The translations under genes were made by a program, and so were the position numbers. A stretch of DNA of 53,327 bases from a virus, in IMG/VR virus record IMGVR_UViG_3300025413_000034, positions 1 to 53,327 of that record; one strand, 5' to 3'. A model generated the notes under the pieces. That model saw nothing but the letters and a program-made list of their open reading frames with translations. It did no database searches and had not been told where the DNA came from. Of this stretch, positions 23,206 to 29,480 are shown piece after piece. The first letter of the stretch is position 1. Each line of letters begins with the position of its first letter.

Positions 23206-23550
23206 TCAGATATCAGTACGACCATAATCATCATCCAACCTGACGATATCGCTCTCAACCAAGACATTACCTAACTGCACCTCAATAAAGGTGAGAGGGT
23301 TAGTACCTGTATTGGCAATACGGTGAGCGTCGCCAATTTCAATCACGAAGGCATCACCCACACGGCAGTCGGCTTGCTCCCCATTAAATGTCACCGTCCC
23401 ATGACCTTCCACAATCACCCAGTACTCGGCTCTATGCTCATGCGTCTGGTAGGAGAGTCTCTGGCCAGGTTCTACCGTGATGGTCTTTATCTGGTGGTTA
23501 AGTTTTGTATGAAGTACGTCGTAGGTTCCCCATGGGCGGATTTCAGTCAT
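23206..23550 (-). CDS. Type II phosphomannose isomerase-like cupin
   Basis: 114 aa, a stand-alone MPI/cupin domain as at the C-terminus of ManC/AlgA. 'RPWGTYDVLHTKLNHQIKTI', 'VEPGQRLSYQTHEHRAEYWV', 'GHGTVTFNGEQADCRVGDAF', 'IEIGDAHRIANTG' and 'VLVESDIVRLDDDYGR' follow the family consensus from end to end, including the metal-binding H-x-H-x5-E-like site. The reaction would be fructose-6-P to mannose-6-P, feeding GDP-mannose or polysaccharide synthesis. No nucleotidyl-transferase half is present. It is coupled by ATGA to the upstream small gene. Possible role in altering host surface sugars. Confidence 0.85.
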   Translation of the reverse strand: MTEIRPWGTYDVLHTKLNHQIKTITVEPGQRLSYQTHEHRAEYWVIVEGHGTVTFNGEQADCRVGDAFVIEIGDAHRIANTGTNPLTFIEVQLGNVLVESDIVRLDDDYGRTDI

Positions 23551-23714
23551 TTCTTCTCCTCTTGATTTTCGGGCGCTTCTTCTGGAATATAGCGATCTTC
23601 TAGGTAGAACATATAGTCAGTGATTGTCTCAATCTGTTGGACGAGATTGCCATCATGAGAGGCGTCGCTTTTCAGGTCGAGTAACTTCTCTAGTACTAAC
23701 TTCTTGTAGTCCAT
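23547..23714 (-). CDS. Small acidic hypothetical protein (55 aa)
   Basis: ATG 23714: MDYKKLVLEKLLDLKSDASH, then an acidic end (EEAPENQEEKK). It overlaps the TM mini-gene stop (TAATG) and the cupin start (ATGA), so it is embedded in an operon. No recognised family. Confidence 0.5.
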   Translation of the reverse strand: MDYKKLVLEKLLDLKSDASHDGNLVQQIETITDYMFYLEDRYIPEEAPENQEEKK

Positions 23715-23797
23715 TATCGGTTCACCATATAGACGGCCAGGATGCTCACGGCGATTACTGCTACTAGCAAGTAGGGTAGATACTTCTCAATGTTCAC
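23714..23797 (-). CDS. 27-aa single-TM mini-protein
   Basis: GTG 23797 with an excellent AAGGAG 4-5 nt upstream: MNIEKYLPYLLVAVIAVSIL then AVYMVNR. One hydrophobic helix covers most of it. It overlaps the upstream gene by 11 nt and the downstream one as TAATG. The strong ribosome site and coupling argue it is expressed. A holin-like or membrane-regulator role is possible. Confidence 0.55.
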   Translation of the reverse strand: MNIEKYLPYLLVAVIAVSILAVYMVNR

Positions 23798-23942
23798 AGT
23801 TCTCCTTCATCCATTGGGCGAAGTACTCAGCGGCCTCCACCTCATCGATCGATTCGTCATGACCCTCTTCTGCCAGGTACTCGATGAAGTCCTCATCAGC
23901 CACCATGACAGGAAGTGCTAGGCCGATATCAATAAGTTCCAT
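23787..23942 (-). CDS. Small acidic hypothetical protein (51 aa)
   Basis: ATG 23942: MELIDIGLALPVMVADEDFI, then acidic helices (EVEAAEYFAQWMKENCEH). Its start overlaps the upstream stop (TAATG), part of the chain of very short genes at 23.5-24.6 kb. Confidence 0.45.
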   Translation of the reverse strand: MELIDIGLALPVMVADEDFIEYLAEEGHDESIDEVEAAEYFAQWMKENCEH

Positions 23943-24130
23943 TATGGCTTCACCGTCTTCTCTAGATACTCGACGACGTCACAATCCACATCACACAAAT
24001 CGAGAGAGATAATCTCTGCCAGATACTCGGAGGCGATTGACTTCCTGATATTTCCTACTAATTCTTCGCCAAGGTCTAGATCTACGTACTTGACCCATGG
24101 CTTTCTCAATGTATATCCGAAGATCCTCAT
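23942..24130 (-). CDS. Hypothetical protein (62 aa)
   Basis: MRIFGYTLRKPWVKYVDLDL with an acidic, Cys-containing C-terminus (LDLCDVDCDVVEYLEKTV). ATGA overlap with the HNH gene and TAATG with the next. No family recognised. Confidence 0.45.
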   Translation of the reverse strand: MRIFGYTLRKPWVKYVDLDLGEELVGNIRKSIASEYLAEIISLDLCDVDCDVVEYLEKTVKP

Positions 24131-24576
24131 TCTCTTCCCGCCTCTACTTCCTTGCGCAGGATGCGCCGCTTGTGCGTCCTGGTTCTATGATGGTTAGCGC
24201 AGACTATATCGCATTTCTCTAATTCAACCATCACCTCTTGGAGCGTGTTGGTGCGATACATCTTGGAGATCTCATTGGATTTGGCGCCCTTCACGTGGTC
24301 GGCATCCAGTACGTAGTACGGATGCATGCCAGGATAGCCCTCGTCGCGGCAGTCTTGACAGCCTCGCTCTTCTTTATATGTATTGATGAAGTTCTTGAGG
24401 TTGAGGCGGTAGGTGCGACCGCGCTTGATGGTCTTCTCTTTCTGGCCCTTACCGAACCAGTATGATAATGTGCCTTTAGATAGCCCAGTTATCTGTTGAA
24501 TGGTGCGAAATGATTTGCCCTCAGCCCGTAATGCGAACATGAGTTCTTTCTGTTCATCAGTAGTCTTATATCCCAT
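24127..24576 (-). CDS. HNH endonuclease with N-terminal helix-turn-helix
   Basis: 149 aa. Residues ~5-42 are an HTH resembling resolvase/IS recognition helices (GKSFRTIQQITGLSKGTLSY). 'CQDC', 'YYVLDADHVKGAKSNEISKM' and 'KCDIVCANHHRTRTHKRR' form an HNH/EndoVII-like site in which the usual second 'CxxCH' pair reads CANHH. Likely a site-directed homing or nicking nuclease. First gene of a minus-strand chain ending with the cupin. Confidence 0.75.
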   Translation of the reverse strand: MGYKTTDEQKELMFALRAEGKSFRTIQQITGLSKGTLSYWFGKGQKEKTIKRGRTYRLNLKNFINTYKEERGCQDCRDEGYPGMHPYYVLDADHVKGAKSNEISKMYRTNTLQEVMVELEKCDIVCANHHRTRTHKRRILRKEVEAGRE

Positions 24577-24614
24577 GGGTTCAACGTAGTACGATGTATT
24601 GAACCTGTCAATTG

Positions 24615-24685
24615 CTCCCTGGCCTGGATTCGAACCAAGATACTCGCCTCCAAAGGGCGATGTCCTACCGTTAGACGACCTGGGA
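24615..24685 (-). tRNA. tRNA-Gln (anticodon UUG)
   Basis: Cloverleaf on the minus strand: acceptor 5' TCCCAGG pairs with 3' CCAGGGA with one A-A mismatch; D stem GTCT/GGAC; anticodon stem TCGCC/GGCGA with loop CTTTGGA (anticodon TTG); T stem CTTGG/CCAGG with loop TTCGAAT. Discriminator G; no encoded CCA. It reads CAA (and CAG by wobble). It lies directly downstream of the tagged-protein operon. The Gln-rich collagen-like fibres are the obvious beneficiaries. Confidence 0.9.
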
Positions 24686-24698
24686 TAGGAGAGTGATC

Positions 24699-24809
24699 CT
24701 AGCCCAAACTGTTGGCGGCTACAGGTGTATCTGTTGGGGCAGTTCCGATGTCATCTGACTCAGTCCGCATCTGTTGCAGATGGTTTTGAAACTCTTCTCT
24801 AGAGAGCAT
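24699..24809 (-). CDS. Mini-protein (36 aa) with N-terminal LSREEF motif
   Basis: ATG 24809 to TAG 24699: MLSREEFQNHLQQMRTESDD then a polar tail. Residues 2-7 are the Glu variant of the shared tag (compare LSDEEF at 51 kb and LSMSEF at 51.5 kb). Coupled by TAATG to the preceding gene. Last gene of the tagged operon before the tRNA. Confidence 0.5.
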   Translation of the reverse strand: MLSREEFQNHLQQMRTESDDIGTAPTDTPVAANSLG

Positions 24810-25018
24810 TACTCTTTGCGCCAAACTCTGATGACCTGCTCTGGATCATACTCAGTAATACCTGGGGCTTTTGATCCCCGTAACTTATGGGCGGCTACCA
24901 TCTTGTCACCGATCATCTTTGCCGCATGGACACGAAGTTTACCCGCAGCATCTAAACGATCTCCTGGCTGTATCTCCTTGGCAGGGATATTAAATTGCTT
25001 ATGGTTGAGGTTGCTCAT
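24809..25018 (-). CDS. Tagged small protein (NLNHKQF)
   Basis: 69 aa. Tag at residues 3-9, then 'QPGDRLDAAGKLRVHAAKMI' and 'EQVIRVWRKE'. The body has a short beta/helix look, perhaps an SH3- or AbrB-like barrel (GDRL, RVHAAKM), but I cannot assign it. One-base overlap with both neighbours. Confidence 0.55.
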   Translation of the reverse strand: MSNLNHKQFNIPAKEIQPGDRLDAAGKLRVHAAKMIGDKMVAAHKLRGSKAPGITEYDPEQVIRVWRKE

Positions 25019-25497
25019 CAGTACTCGACCTTGCCAGAGACGCGGATATTAGGATGCTTCTGGCCTACCTTGCCCATGATGTGGCCTACTGCTGGATCCA
25101 TCATCTTGCCAAAATTTACAGCAGAAGGATTATGGGTATTGATCAAGGTCTCAAGGGCGGTTTGAGCCACGCCACTGCCTTGCAGATGGTTTCTTGTCTT
25201 CATGTAGTGGATGTGTATGGCATCGCCGTGCTTCTCGTAGTCAACGAATCCAGCGGCATTCTCTCCTGCGCCTGGTTTGACTTCTACCTTTGGCTTCTTC
25301 AATGGCTTACCAGTTTTGCCGCGACTCACTACTCGCTGCGTCTCATCGAGGTAACTCTCTGGCTTCTCTACGCCAGCAGTGGCCTCAGGGTGGCGCACCA
25401 CCAGTCTCTGCACAGGCCCTGATGATGCTGGGTAGGTGAGAGGACTGGTTGTATGGTCAATATCAAATTGCTCAGGGTTGAGGTTACGTGGACTCAT
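25018..25497 (-). CDS. Tagged GNAT-like protein (NLNPEQF)
   Basis: 159 aa. Tag at residues 5-11. The mid region is basic and disordered. The last ~75 residues ('GDAIHIHYMKTRNHLQGSGV', 'AQTALETLINTHNPSAVNFG') resemble the acetyl-CoA-binding half of a GNAT acetyltransferase, with R-x-x-x-x-G-S-G in the pyrophosphate-loop position. The assignment is weaker than for the next gene. Confidence 0.5.
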   Translation of the reverse strand: MSPRNLNPEQFDIDHTTSPLTYPASSGPVQRLVVRHPEATAGVEKPESYLDETQRVVSRGKTGKPLKKPKVEVKPGAGENAAGFVDYEKHGDAIHIHYMKTRNHLQGSGVAQTALETLINTHNPSAVNFGKMMDPAVGHIMGKVGQKHPNIRVSGKVEY

Positions 25498-25787
25498 TTG
25501 TTCTCTCCTTTATACCCGTTGATCCAAGCGTCGCCCTCTTCTGTCCTTACATCCGAATGAACGGGTTTTGTAATTCCTTTATCTTCCGCAATTTCGTGAG
25601 CCTTGTCCCATAGAGCGGTCGCTACACCCTTACGACGATGTTCAGGGTTGACCATAAGACCCCGTACATCACCCTCTTCTTTCGTCCACTCTATACCGCC
25701 GACCTTTGTGTCACCTGATGTAGCGTAAATACGGTGCTTTGAAGGTGTTTCCTCATAGTTGAACTGAAGATTGCTTAGGGCGCTCAT
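25494..25787 (-). CDS. Tagged GNAT N-acetyltransferase (ALSNLQF)
   Basis: 97 aa. Tag at residues 3-9. Then a compact GNAT domain: strand 'TKVGGIEWTKEEGDVRGLMV', motif A 'NPEHRRKGVATALWDKAHEI' (R-R-K-G-V-A) and 'VHSDVRTEEGDAWINGYKG'. It would transfer an acetyl group from acetyl-CoA to an amine on an unknown target. Sits within the tagged operon by 4-nt overlaps at both ends. Confidence 0.75.
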   Translation of the reverse strand: MSALSNLQFNYEETPSKHRIYATSGDTKVGGIEWTKEEGDVRGLMVNPEHRRKGVATALWDKAHEIAEDKGITKPVHSDVRTEEGDAWINGYKGENK

Positions 25788-26170
25788 TCTTTAGTCTCTT
25801 TAGGTGGAGTGCGTTTTACTACGGATTTTTTGACTCTTCCACGTGGTTCAATGTCCTTGGGTTCTGCAAAGGTACGTGGACGCGACACTGGAAGTTTGCT
25901 TTTAATCTTAAAACCTTTTTTACTGATATAGACGTTAGGCATTGAAAACTTCTCAGTGTGCTCGTCTGGCTCAACCTCGTACACGTTCTTACCGTAGAGT
26001 TGTGCTTCCGATAAATCCGTTGTCGCAAAAGCCACGTGTTTTCCTACTATATCTTTATTATTGTCAAAGCCTTGAAGCCTAGCCTCTACCATGCCTGGTA
26101 CCTTGATGTGAGTATTGCTTCCATGGTAGAGTTTAAACTGGTTACCCGACAAGTTATCTTCGGCGCTCAT
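25784..26170 (-). CDS. Tagged ADP-ribosyltransferase-like protein (NLSGNQF)
   Basis: 128 aa. Tag at residues 6-12, followed at once by 'KLYHGSNTHIKVPGMVEARL' (the H-G-S NAD-binding motif position), then 'GKHVAFATTDLSEAQLYGKN' and 'VYEVEPDEHTEKF'. The pattern fits the small Arr/ART fold (H-Y-E/D type). It would move ADP-ribose from NAD+ to a target protein, nucleic acid or small molecule. The C-terminus is basic. Phage-injected ARTs are known from T4 (Alt), so early delivery is plausible. Confidence 0.65.
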   Translation of the reverse strand: MSAEDNLSGNQFKLYHGSNTHIKVPGMVEARLQGFDNNKDIVGKHVAFATTDLSEAQLYGKNVYEVEPDEHTEKFSMPNVYISKKGFKIKSKLPVSRPRTFAEPKDIEPRGRVKKSVVKRTPPKETKE

Positions 26171-26673
26171 CCTTGTAACTCCCTAAAGTGACCAGGATGT
26201 AATTCCTTGGGTTGGTAGGTATCTCCTGGAAAGTTTGCCCAACTTCTTGTCAAAGTTAATGGAGATCCAATTCCCTTTTTCTTTCGTGTTGCAATACCGC
26301 CACCGTAGCCTGTAGACCATACAGTTACAGGGACATGGGTATGTCCTGCTTGTTCAGCCGCAAGAAGGCGATGATGGCCTTCTCCCAAATACCCCCACTG
26401 ATGTTCAGTATTATGTTCAAGAACCAATGGCTCTCTAATAACGCCACCCTTGCGTAATTCATCGGCGATGTTGTTGATGCGTTCTGCACTATCAGGCTGT
26501 GACTCAGCCCCCTGACGATTAAACTCTGTGTATCTCTTCATGACAGATACAGGGATCATTTTGGTAATAGAACGTGATGTATCGCCCTCCATATGACCCA
26601 AACCACCAGATCGAATGATGTTGGTGCCTTCAGGAACAGGAACACCAAATTGATTAGGGTTGAGGGCGCTCAT
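26167..26673 (-). CDS. Tagged ParB/Srx-fold protein (ALNPNQF)
   Basis: 168 aa. Tag at residues 3-9. The ParB/sulfiredoxin-like core has 'ERINNIADELRKGGVIREPL' and 'WGYLGEGHHRLLAAEQAGHT' (the G-x-G-H-H-R catalytic/nucleotide-binding motif) then 'VPVTVW'. In this superfamily the motif binds CTP/ATP and can support nuclease or ATPase activity; ParB-like domains are frequent in phage polyvalent proteins. No HTH is seen, so it is not a partition ParB. Confidence 0.75.
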   Translation of the reverse strand: MSALNPNQFGVPVPEGTNIIRSGGLGHMEGDTSRSITKMIPVSVMKRYTEFNRQGAESQPDSAERINNIADELRKGGVIREPLVLEHNTEHQWGYLGEGHHRLLAAEQAGHTHVPVTVWSTGYGGGIATRKKKGIGSPLTLTRSWANFPGDTYQPKELHPGHFRELQG

Positions 26674-26912
26674 GGATTCTGCTTCTTATGCGCTTCCCAG
26701 GCTTCGCTAATTCCTTTTTTGTCTGCGTAATGCCATTGATCTACTGGCTTATTGCCTAGACCTGGATTTACATCTGTTGGGTGCTTAATGCTATAGGTAT
26801 CGCAGTGTTCACAGCCAAGATTTACTCCACCATTGGTTATAAACTTCACCATCTTGTGGCGGCGCTTGCCTGACTTGGTAAATTGCTTGCCTAGGTTCTC
26901 TTCAGCGCTCAT
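26670..26912 (-). CDS. Tagged zinc-finger-like protein (NLGKQF)
   Basis: 80 aa. Residues 6-11 (NLGKQF) are a one-residue-shorter form of the tag. Then a basic stretch (TKSGKRRHKMVKFITNGG) and 'LGCEHCDTYSIKHP', a C-x2-C site. First of the chained tagged genes, coupled by ATGA at both ends. Confidence 0.5.
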   Translation of the reverse strand: MSAEENLGKQFTKSGKRRHKMVKFITNGGVNLGCEHCDTYSIKHPTDVNPGLGNKPVDQWHYADKKGISEAWEAHKKQNP

Positions 26913-27016
26913 TTCACGTCCTTACAGGCCTTGCAGCCACATTGTAGGTTGACACATGGGCAATCCTCGTCAGATGGCAGTAAACCGCTGCCTCTGCACC
27001 ACTCACAGGCTGTCAT
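26909..27016 (-). CDS. Cys-rich mini-protein heading the tagged operon
   Basis: 35 aa from ATG 27016: MTACEWCRGSGLLPSDEDCP then a C-x-C/C-x2-C end (CGCKACKDVK). Seven or more Cys suggest zinc binding. Its ATG lies back to back with a plus-strand ATG (CATATG). The stop overlaps the next start as ATGA. Confidence 0.45.
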   Translation of the reverse strand: MTACEWCRGSGLLPSDEDCPCVNLQCGCKACKDVK

Positions 27017-27057
27017 ATGGTGATTATGTCAGAGAGAGGTTTGTTACACACTCTATG

Positions 27058-27066
27058 TGTTAGGCT
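27058..27066 (+). promoter_or_regulatory. Extended -10 promoter for leaderless HNH gene
   Basis: TG-T-TAGGCT followed by 7 nt and ATG 27074. Same arrangement as at 22.3 kb. It supports the ATG at 27074 over one at 27017. Confidence 0.5.
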
Positions 27067-27073
27067 ACTATCT

Positions 27074-28093
27074 ATGAACCCATCCGTCATTCGTGAGATC
27101 TGTGGAACTGAATCAGGCTACAGAAAACATAGAAGAGAAGATGAGAAGCGCTGTGAGGAGTGCACCGTTGCTCATAACGAGCACCGCCGCAAGACATACA
27201 CCCCTGATAAGCAGAGGGCTCACAAAGAGAAGTATGAAGAGAAGGTCATCAAGCCAGCCCGCATCGCTCGCAAGAAGGCGCAGGAAGAGGCTAGGGCTAA
27301 AAAGAAAGCGGAGGCTCTGGCTCGCAAAGAGGAGAGACGACAGCGCGGCATCTTGTACAAACAAGAGAAGGAACGCCGTCGTATTGCTCATCAGGAGAAG
27401 TTACTGGCTATTGCTGAGCGTAAACGCATAGAGCGTGAGGGTATAGAGCAGCGTAAGGCTGAGAAGGCGTTACTCAGAGAGAAAAAACTCCTAGAGAAAA
27501 AACTCCTAGAGGCCGAGAATAAGCGTATAGCCAGAGAAGAGAGAAAGCAACGCTCGCTAGAACGCCAGGCTCGCCTTGCCGCTGAAAAAGAGGCTAAAGC
27601 CCTAGAGAAGGCTAAAAAGCAGGAGATGCTCAATAACCAACACGGAGTTACTGTGGGTGACTACGACCGTTGCCGTAAAAATAACAATGGCAATGCCTGC
27701 GGCCTCTGCAAGGGTGTCGTGAATGCCTATGTGTCTCAAAAATCCAAGGAACCTGCATATAAAGACAGGGAAAAAGAGTGGAGAAAGAACAACCCACATC
27801 GTAGACCCCACAGTAACCGTGAGAGAGCCATTAAACGGGGCGTGCCTACCCAGTACTACACCCGTCAACAGATCATTGACCGTGATGGTACGGACTGCTA
27901 CCTCTGCCATCTACCCCTTGACTTTGAGGCAAACCACGTCCAAGGCCAGCCTGGGTGGGAGTTATACCCTCATGTAGAGCATGTGGTGCCCCTTGCCAAG
28001 GGCGGTCATGACATCCTTGATAACGTCAAGTTAGCCCATGCCAAATGCAACATCGACAAGGGCGTGAAACTCATAGAAAAGGCTACTGTCTGA
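27074..28093 (+). CDS. Large HNH endonuclease with two GTxxGY-like zinc modules and a charged coiled coil
   Basis: 339 aa from ATG 27074 (MNPSVIREICGTESGYRKHR). The N-terminal module CGTESGYRKH...CEEC...AHNEHRR matches the 20.6-kb HNH protein. Residues ~45-190 are an unbroken Arg/Lys/Glu coiled coil (KKKAEALARKEERRQRG). A second, weaker module follows (HGVTVGDYDRCRKN, CGLCKGVVNAYVSQK). The C-terminal HNH has 'DCYLCHLPLDF', 'HVEHVVPLAKGGHDILDNV' and 'HAKCNIDKG'. The coiled coil may dimerise it. It is leaderless and lies next to the repeat-rich non-coding region, so a nicking role at that site is conceivable. Confidence 0.8.
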   Translation: MNPSVIREICGTESGYRKHRREDEKRCEECTVAHNEHRRKTYTPDKQRAHKEKYEEKVIKPARIARKKAQEEARAKKKAEALARKEERRQRGILYKQEKERRRIAHQEKLLAIAERKRIEREGIEQRKAEKALLREKKLLEKKLLEAENKRIAREERKQRSLERQARLAAEKEAKALEKAKKQEMLNNQHGVTVGDYDRCRKNNNGNACGLCKGVVNAYVSQKSKEPAYKDREKEWRKNNPHRRPHSNRERAIKRGVPTQYYTRQQIIDRDGTDCYLCHLPLDFEANHVQGQPGWELYPHVEHVVPLAKGGHDILDNVKLAHAKCNIDKGVKLIEKATV

Positions 28094-28240
28094 CTTTTTA
28101 AGCCTCAACTCTTATGTGGTAGGGGTGGTAAAAGTGGTTTTTGGCTACTCTAAATCGAAAAAAGTCAAATGTCGAGTCTGAGCCCTGGGCCTGTTCCCTG
28201 TGCGATCGCATCTAACCATGGGGGGTGGCAGGGGGTGGCG

Positions 28241-28290
28241 GTGTTACCACTCTGCACCTCATTACAAGTCAGGTGCAGATGCGGTAACAC
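28241..28290. repeat. Strong stem-loop
   Basis: Arms 28241-28259 and 28271-28290 pair over about 17 bp (GTGTTACC and TCTGCACCT segments) around an 11-nt loop, with a small internal bulge. Not followed by a T run. A further hairpin CAGGTC-TCC-GACCTG lies at 28406-28420. Confidence 0.65.
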
Positions 28291-28514
28291 GCGCATGAAT
28301 GTCACTCTGCATTATGATCTGGTGACAATCTTGATGACGATGCATCGATGCGACTCGGCTACTGTCGCAATTCGATGCAGGACTGTGCGGATACGACCAG
28401 ACTGTCAGGTCTCCGACCTGCTTCTTATCAGATGCAACCACGATCACCACTGCAACATCAACACTGTCGCATTCATTCATTCATTGCAATGTGTCCGATG
28501 TATGCGGATTAATT

Positions 28515-28567
28515 ACATGACATCGATACACGCATTCGATCATTCATTCAATGCATCGATGTCATGT
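28515..28567. repeat. Perfect 13-bp inverted repeat
   Basis: ACATGACATCGAT (28515-28527) and ATCGATGTCATGT (28555-28567), 27-nt spacer rich in ATTCATTC. Could be a dimeric protein-binding site or cruciform. Confidence 0.65.
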
Positions 28568-28675
28568 GATCAATGCAGTGAGTGATCTCTTCTCTCTCTT
28601 CTTCTTCTCTCTTGTCATTATCTGGAAGAAAAAACTCATGGCGCGATTTCGGCTGACATCGTGACATCGTGATAA

Positions 28676-28727
28676 TTGAACTTTCAACTATGTAATTGAA
28701 CATTCAACTAACTATTTGAAACTTCAA
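28676..28727. repeat. Three palindromic iterons with exact 20-bp period
   Basis: TTGAA-NN-TTCAA followed by CTA occurs at 28676-28687, 28696-28707 and 28716-28727. The starts are exactly 20 bp apart (about two helical turns), in an AT-rich stretch just after tandem TGACATCG copies and a pyrimidine tract. Typical organisation for an initiator, partition protein or repressor array. Confidence 0.75.
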
Positions 28728-28934
28728 CTAATTAGCACTCACTCACTCCGAGTGCCAACGATCTGCACAATTTGGACAATCCCGACATCGCAATCACTCC
28801 ATGACTGGTCATACTTACTTCACGCATGGAATTATGCATATAAATCGGACATATTGACCCACCACATCGGTGCGCGTGTTTGTGTTTGTCCGATGTATAC
28901 GGAATACTGGGTCATGAGCACACGCGGTACGCGA

Positions 28935-29057
28935 TCAGAATCCCTCAGGGGCATCGCGCCAGAAGTGAAACAGGCTCAAGGTACGCGAGAGTCAGTCGGT
29001 GTACGCGCAGGCGGTCAGATCTCGATCTGGTCTCTGGTTCAGAATCCCCTAGGGGCA
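28935..29057. repeat. Pair of 19-bp direct repeats with internal palindrome
   Basis: TCAGAATCCC-NN-AGGGGCA occurs at 28935-28953 and 29039-29057 (17/19 identical), 104 bp apart. The CCC-NN-AGGG core is itself nearly palindromic. Confidence 0.6.
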
Positions 29058-29312
29058 ACCAGCGCGGTGACGAAAACCTCTCGTGAGTGCCTAATTACAC
29101 ATGGACTACTCGATCATTCACTCTCTTGATCGATCAGCAAGTCGGTGCGCTCGTCTCCCGAATCTCTACGGAGTAACTCGGCAGTGAAGAGACCAACTGA
29201 TGAACGCGATGAACGCGATGACCCCAGCAATGGGCGAGCGGTGAGCGGTACTTCATCAGCCAGCGTAAACCGACCCAGAGATCTACGAATGACGATAGGC
29301 GAATCAACCTTT

Positions 29313-29461
29313 AATTAGAGGGGCTGGTCATGGACTGCCAGCAATGGTGCAGGCGGTACTCATTCCGACCGACAGACCAGTGAAGCCAGCCCCCACTAAT
29401 TGCCACCAGATCTTCTCACGACTCGATCGTGGGCGGTTCTGGTAGCAATCTGGTGCTATCA
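29313..29461 (+). other. Structured leader upstream of the early-type operon
   Basis: Long outer stem: AATTAGAGGGGCTGG (29313-29327) with CCAGCCCCCACTAATT (29386-29401); inner CTGGTC/GACCAG. A second nested element has CACCAGAT...ATCTGGTG arms with an inner CACGA...TCGTG. Related CTGGTCATG...CCAGCA elements recur before the next gene, suggesting a conserved RNA leader or operator. Confidence 0.5.
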
Positions 29462-29480
29462 ATAACGAAAGGCAAATCCA

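Larger units (their letters stand above)
28492..28903. repeat. Pair of 17-bp direct repeats
   Basis: TGTCCGATGTATGCGGA at 28492-28508 and TGTCCGATGTATACGGA at 28887-28903 (16/17 identical), flanking the iteron region on either side. Confidence 0.6.
28094..29480. other. 1.4-kb non-coding, repeat- and hairpin-rich region
   Basis: I see no convincing gene. The region holds several hairpins, a CATT tetranucleotide run (around 28470-28485), a 27-nt pyrimidine tract (28587-28613), tandem TGACATCG copies (28654-28669), three palindromic iterons (28676-28727), two pairs of direct repeats and a tandem GATGAACGC (from about 29199). It separates the divergent-type gene blocks and precedes the early-type plus-strand operon. 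Origin, partition site, operator array or structured RNAs are all possible. Confidence 0.7.

Noticed and set aside
23941-24130. Cluster of short genes at 23.5-24.1 kb as a CRISPR-like or repeat array
   Set aside because: No repeated spacer-repeat pattern is present; the segment is explained by overlapping small coding frames.
26167-26673. Chromosome/plasmid partition ParB partner for the iterons at 28.7 kb
   Set aside because: The protein has the ParB/Srx catalytic motif but no HTH or centromere-binding domain and no ParA gene is in the window, so a direct link to the iterons is not supported.
28169-28585. 138-residue Cys-rich open frame on the plus strand
   Set aside because: It runs through perfect inverted repeats and tetranucleotide repeats, has no ribosome site and no domain-like pattern; the region is better read as non-coding.
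28716-29129. 137-residue open frame on the plus strand
   Set aside because: It begins inside an iteron and crosses two direct repeats; composition is unlike neighbouring genes and no start signal is present.
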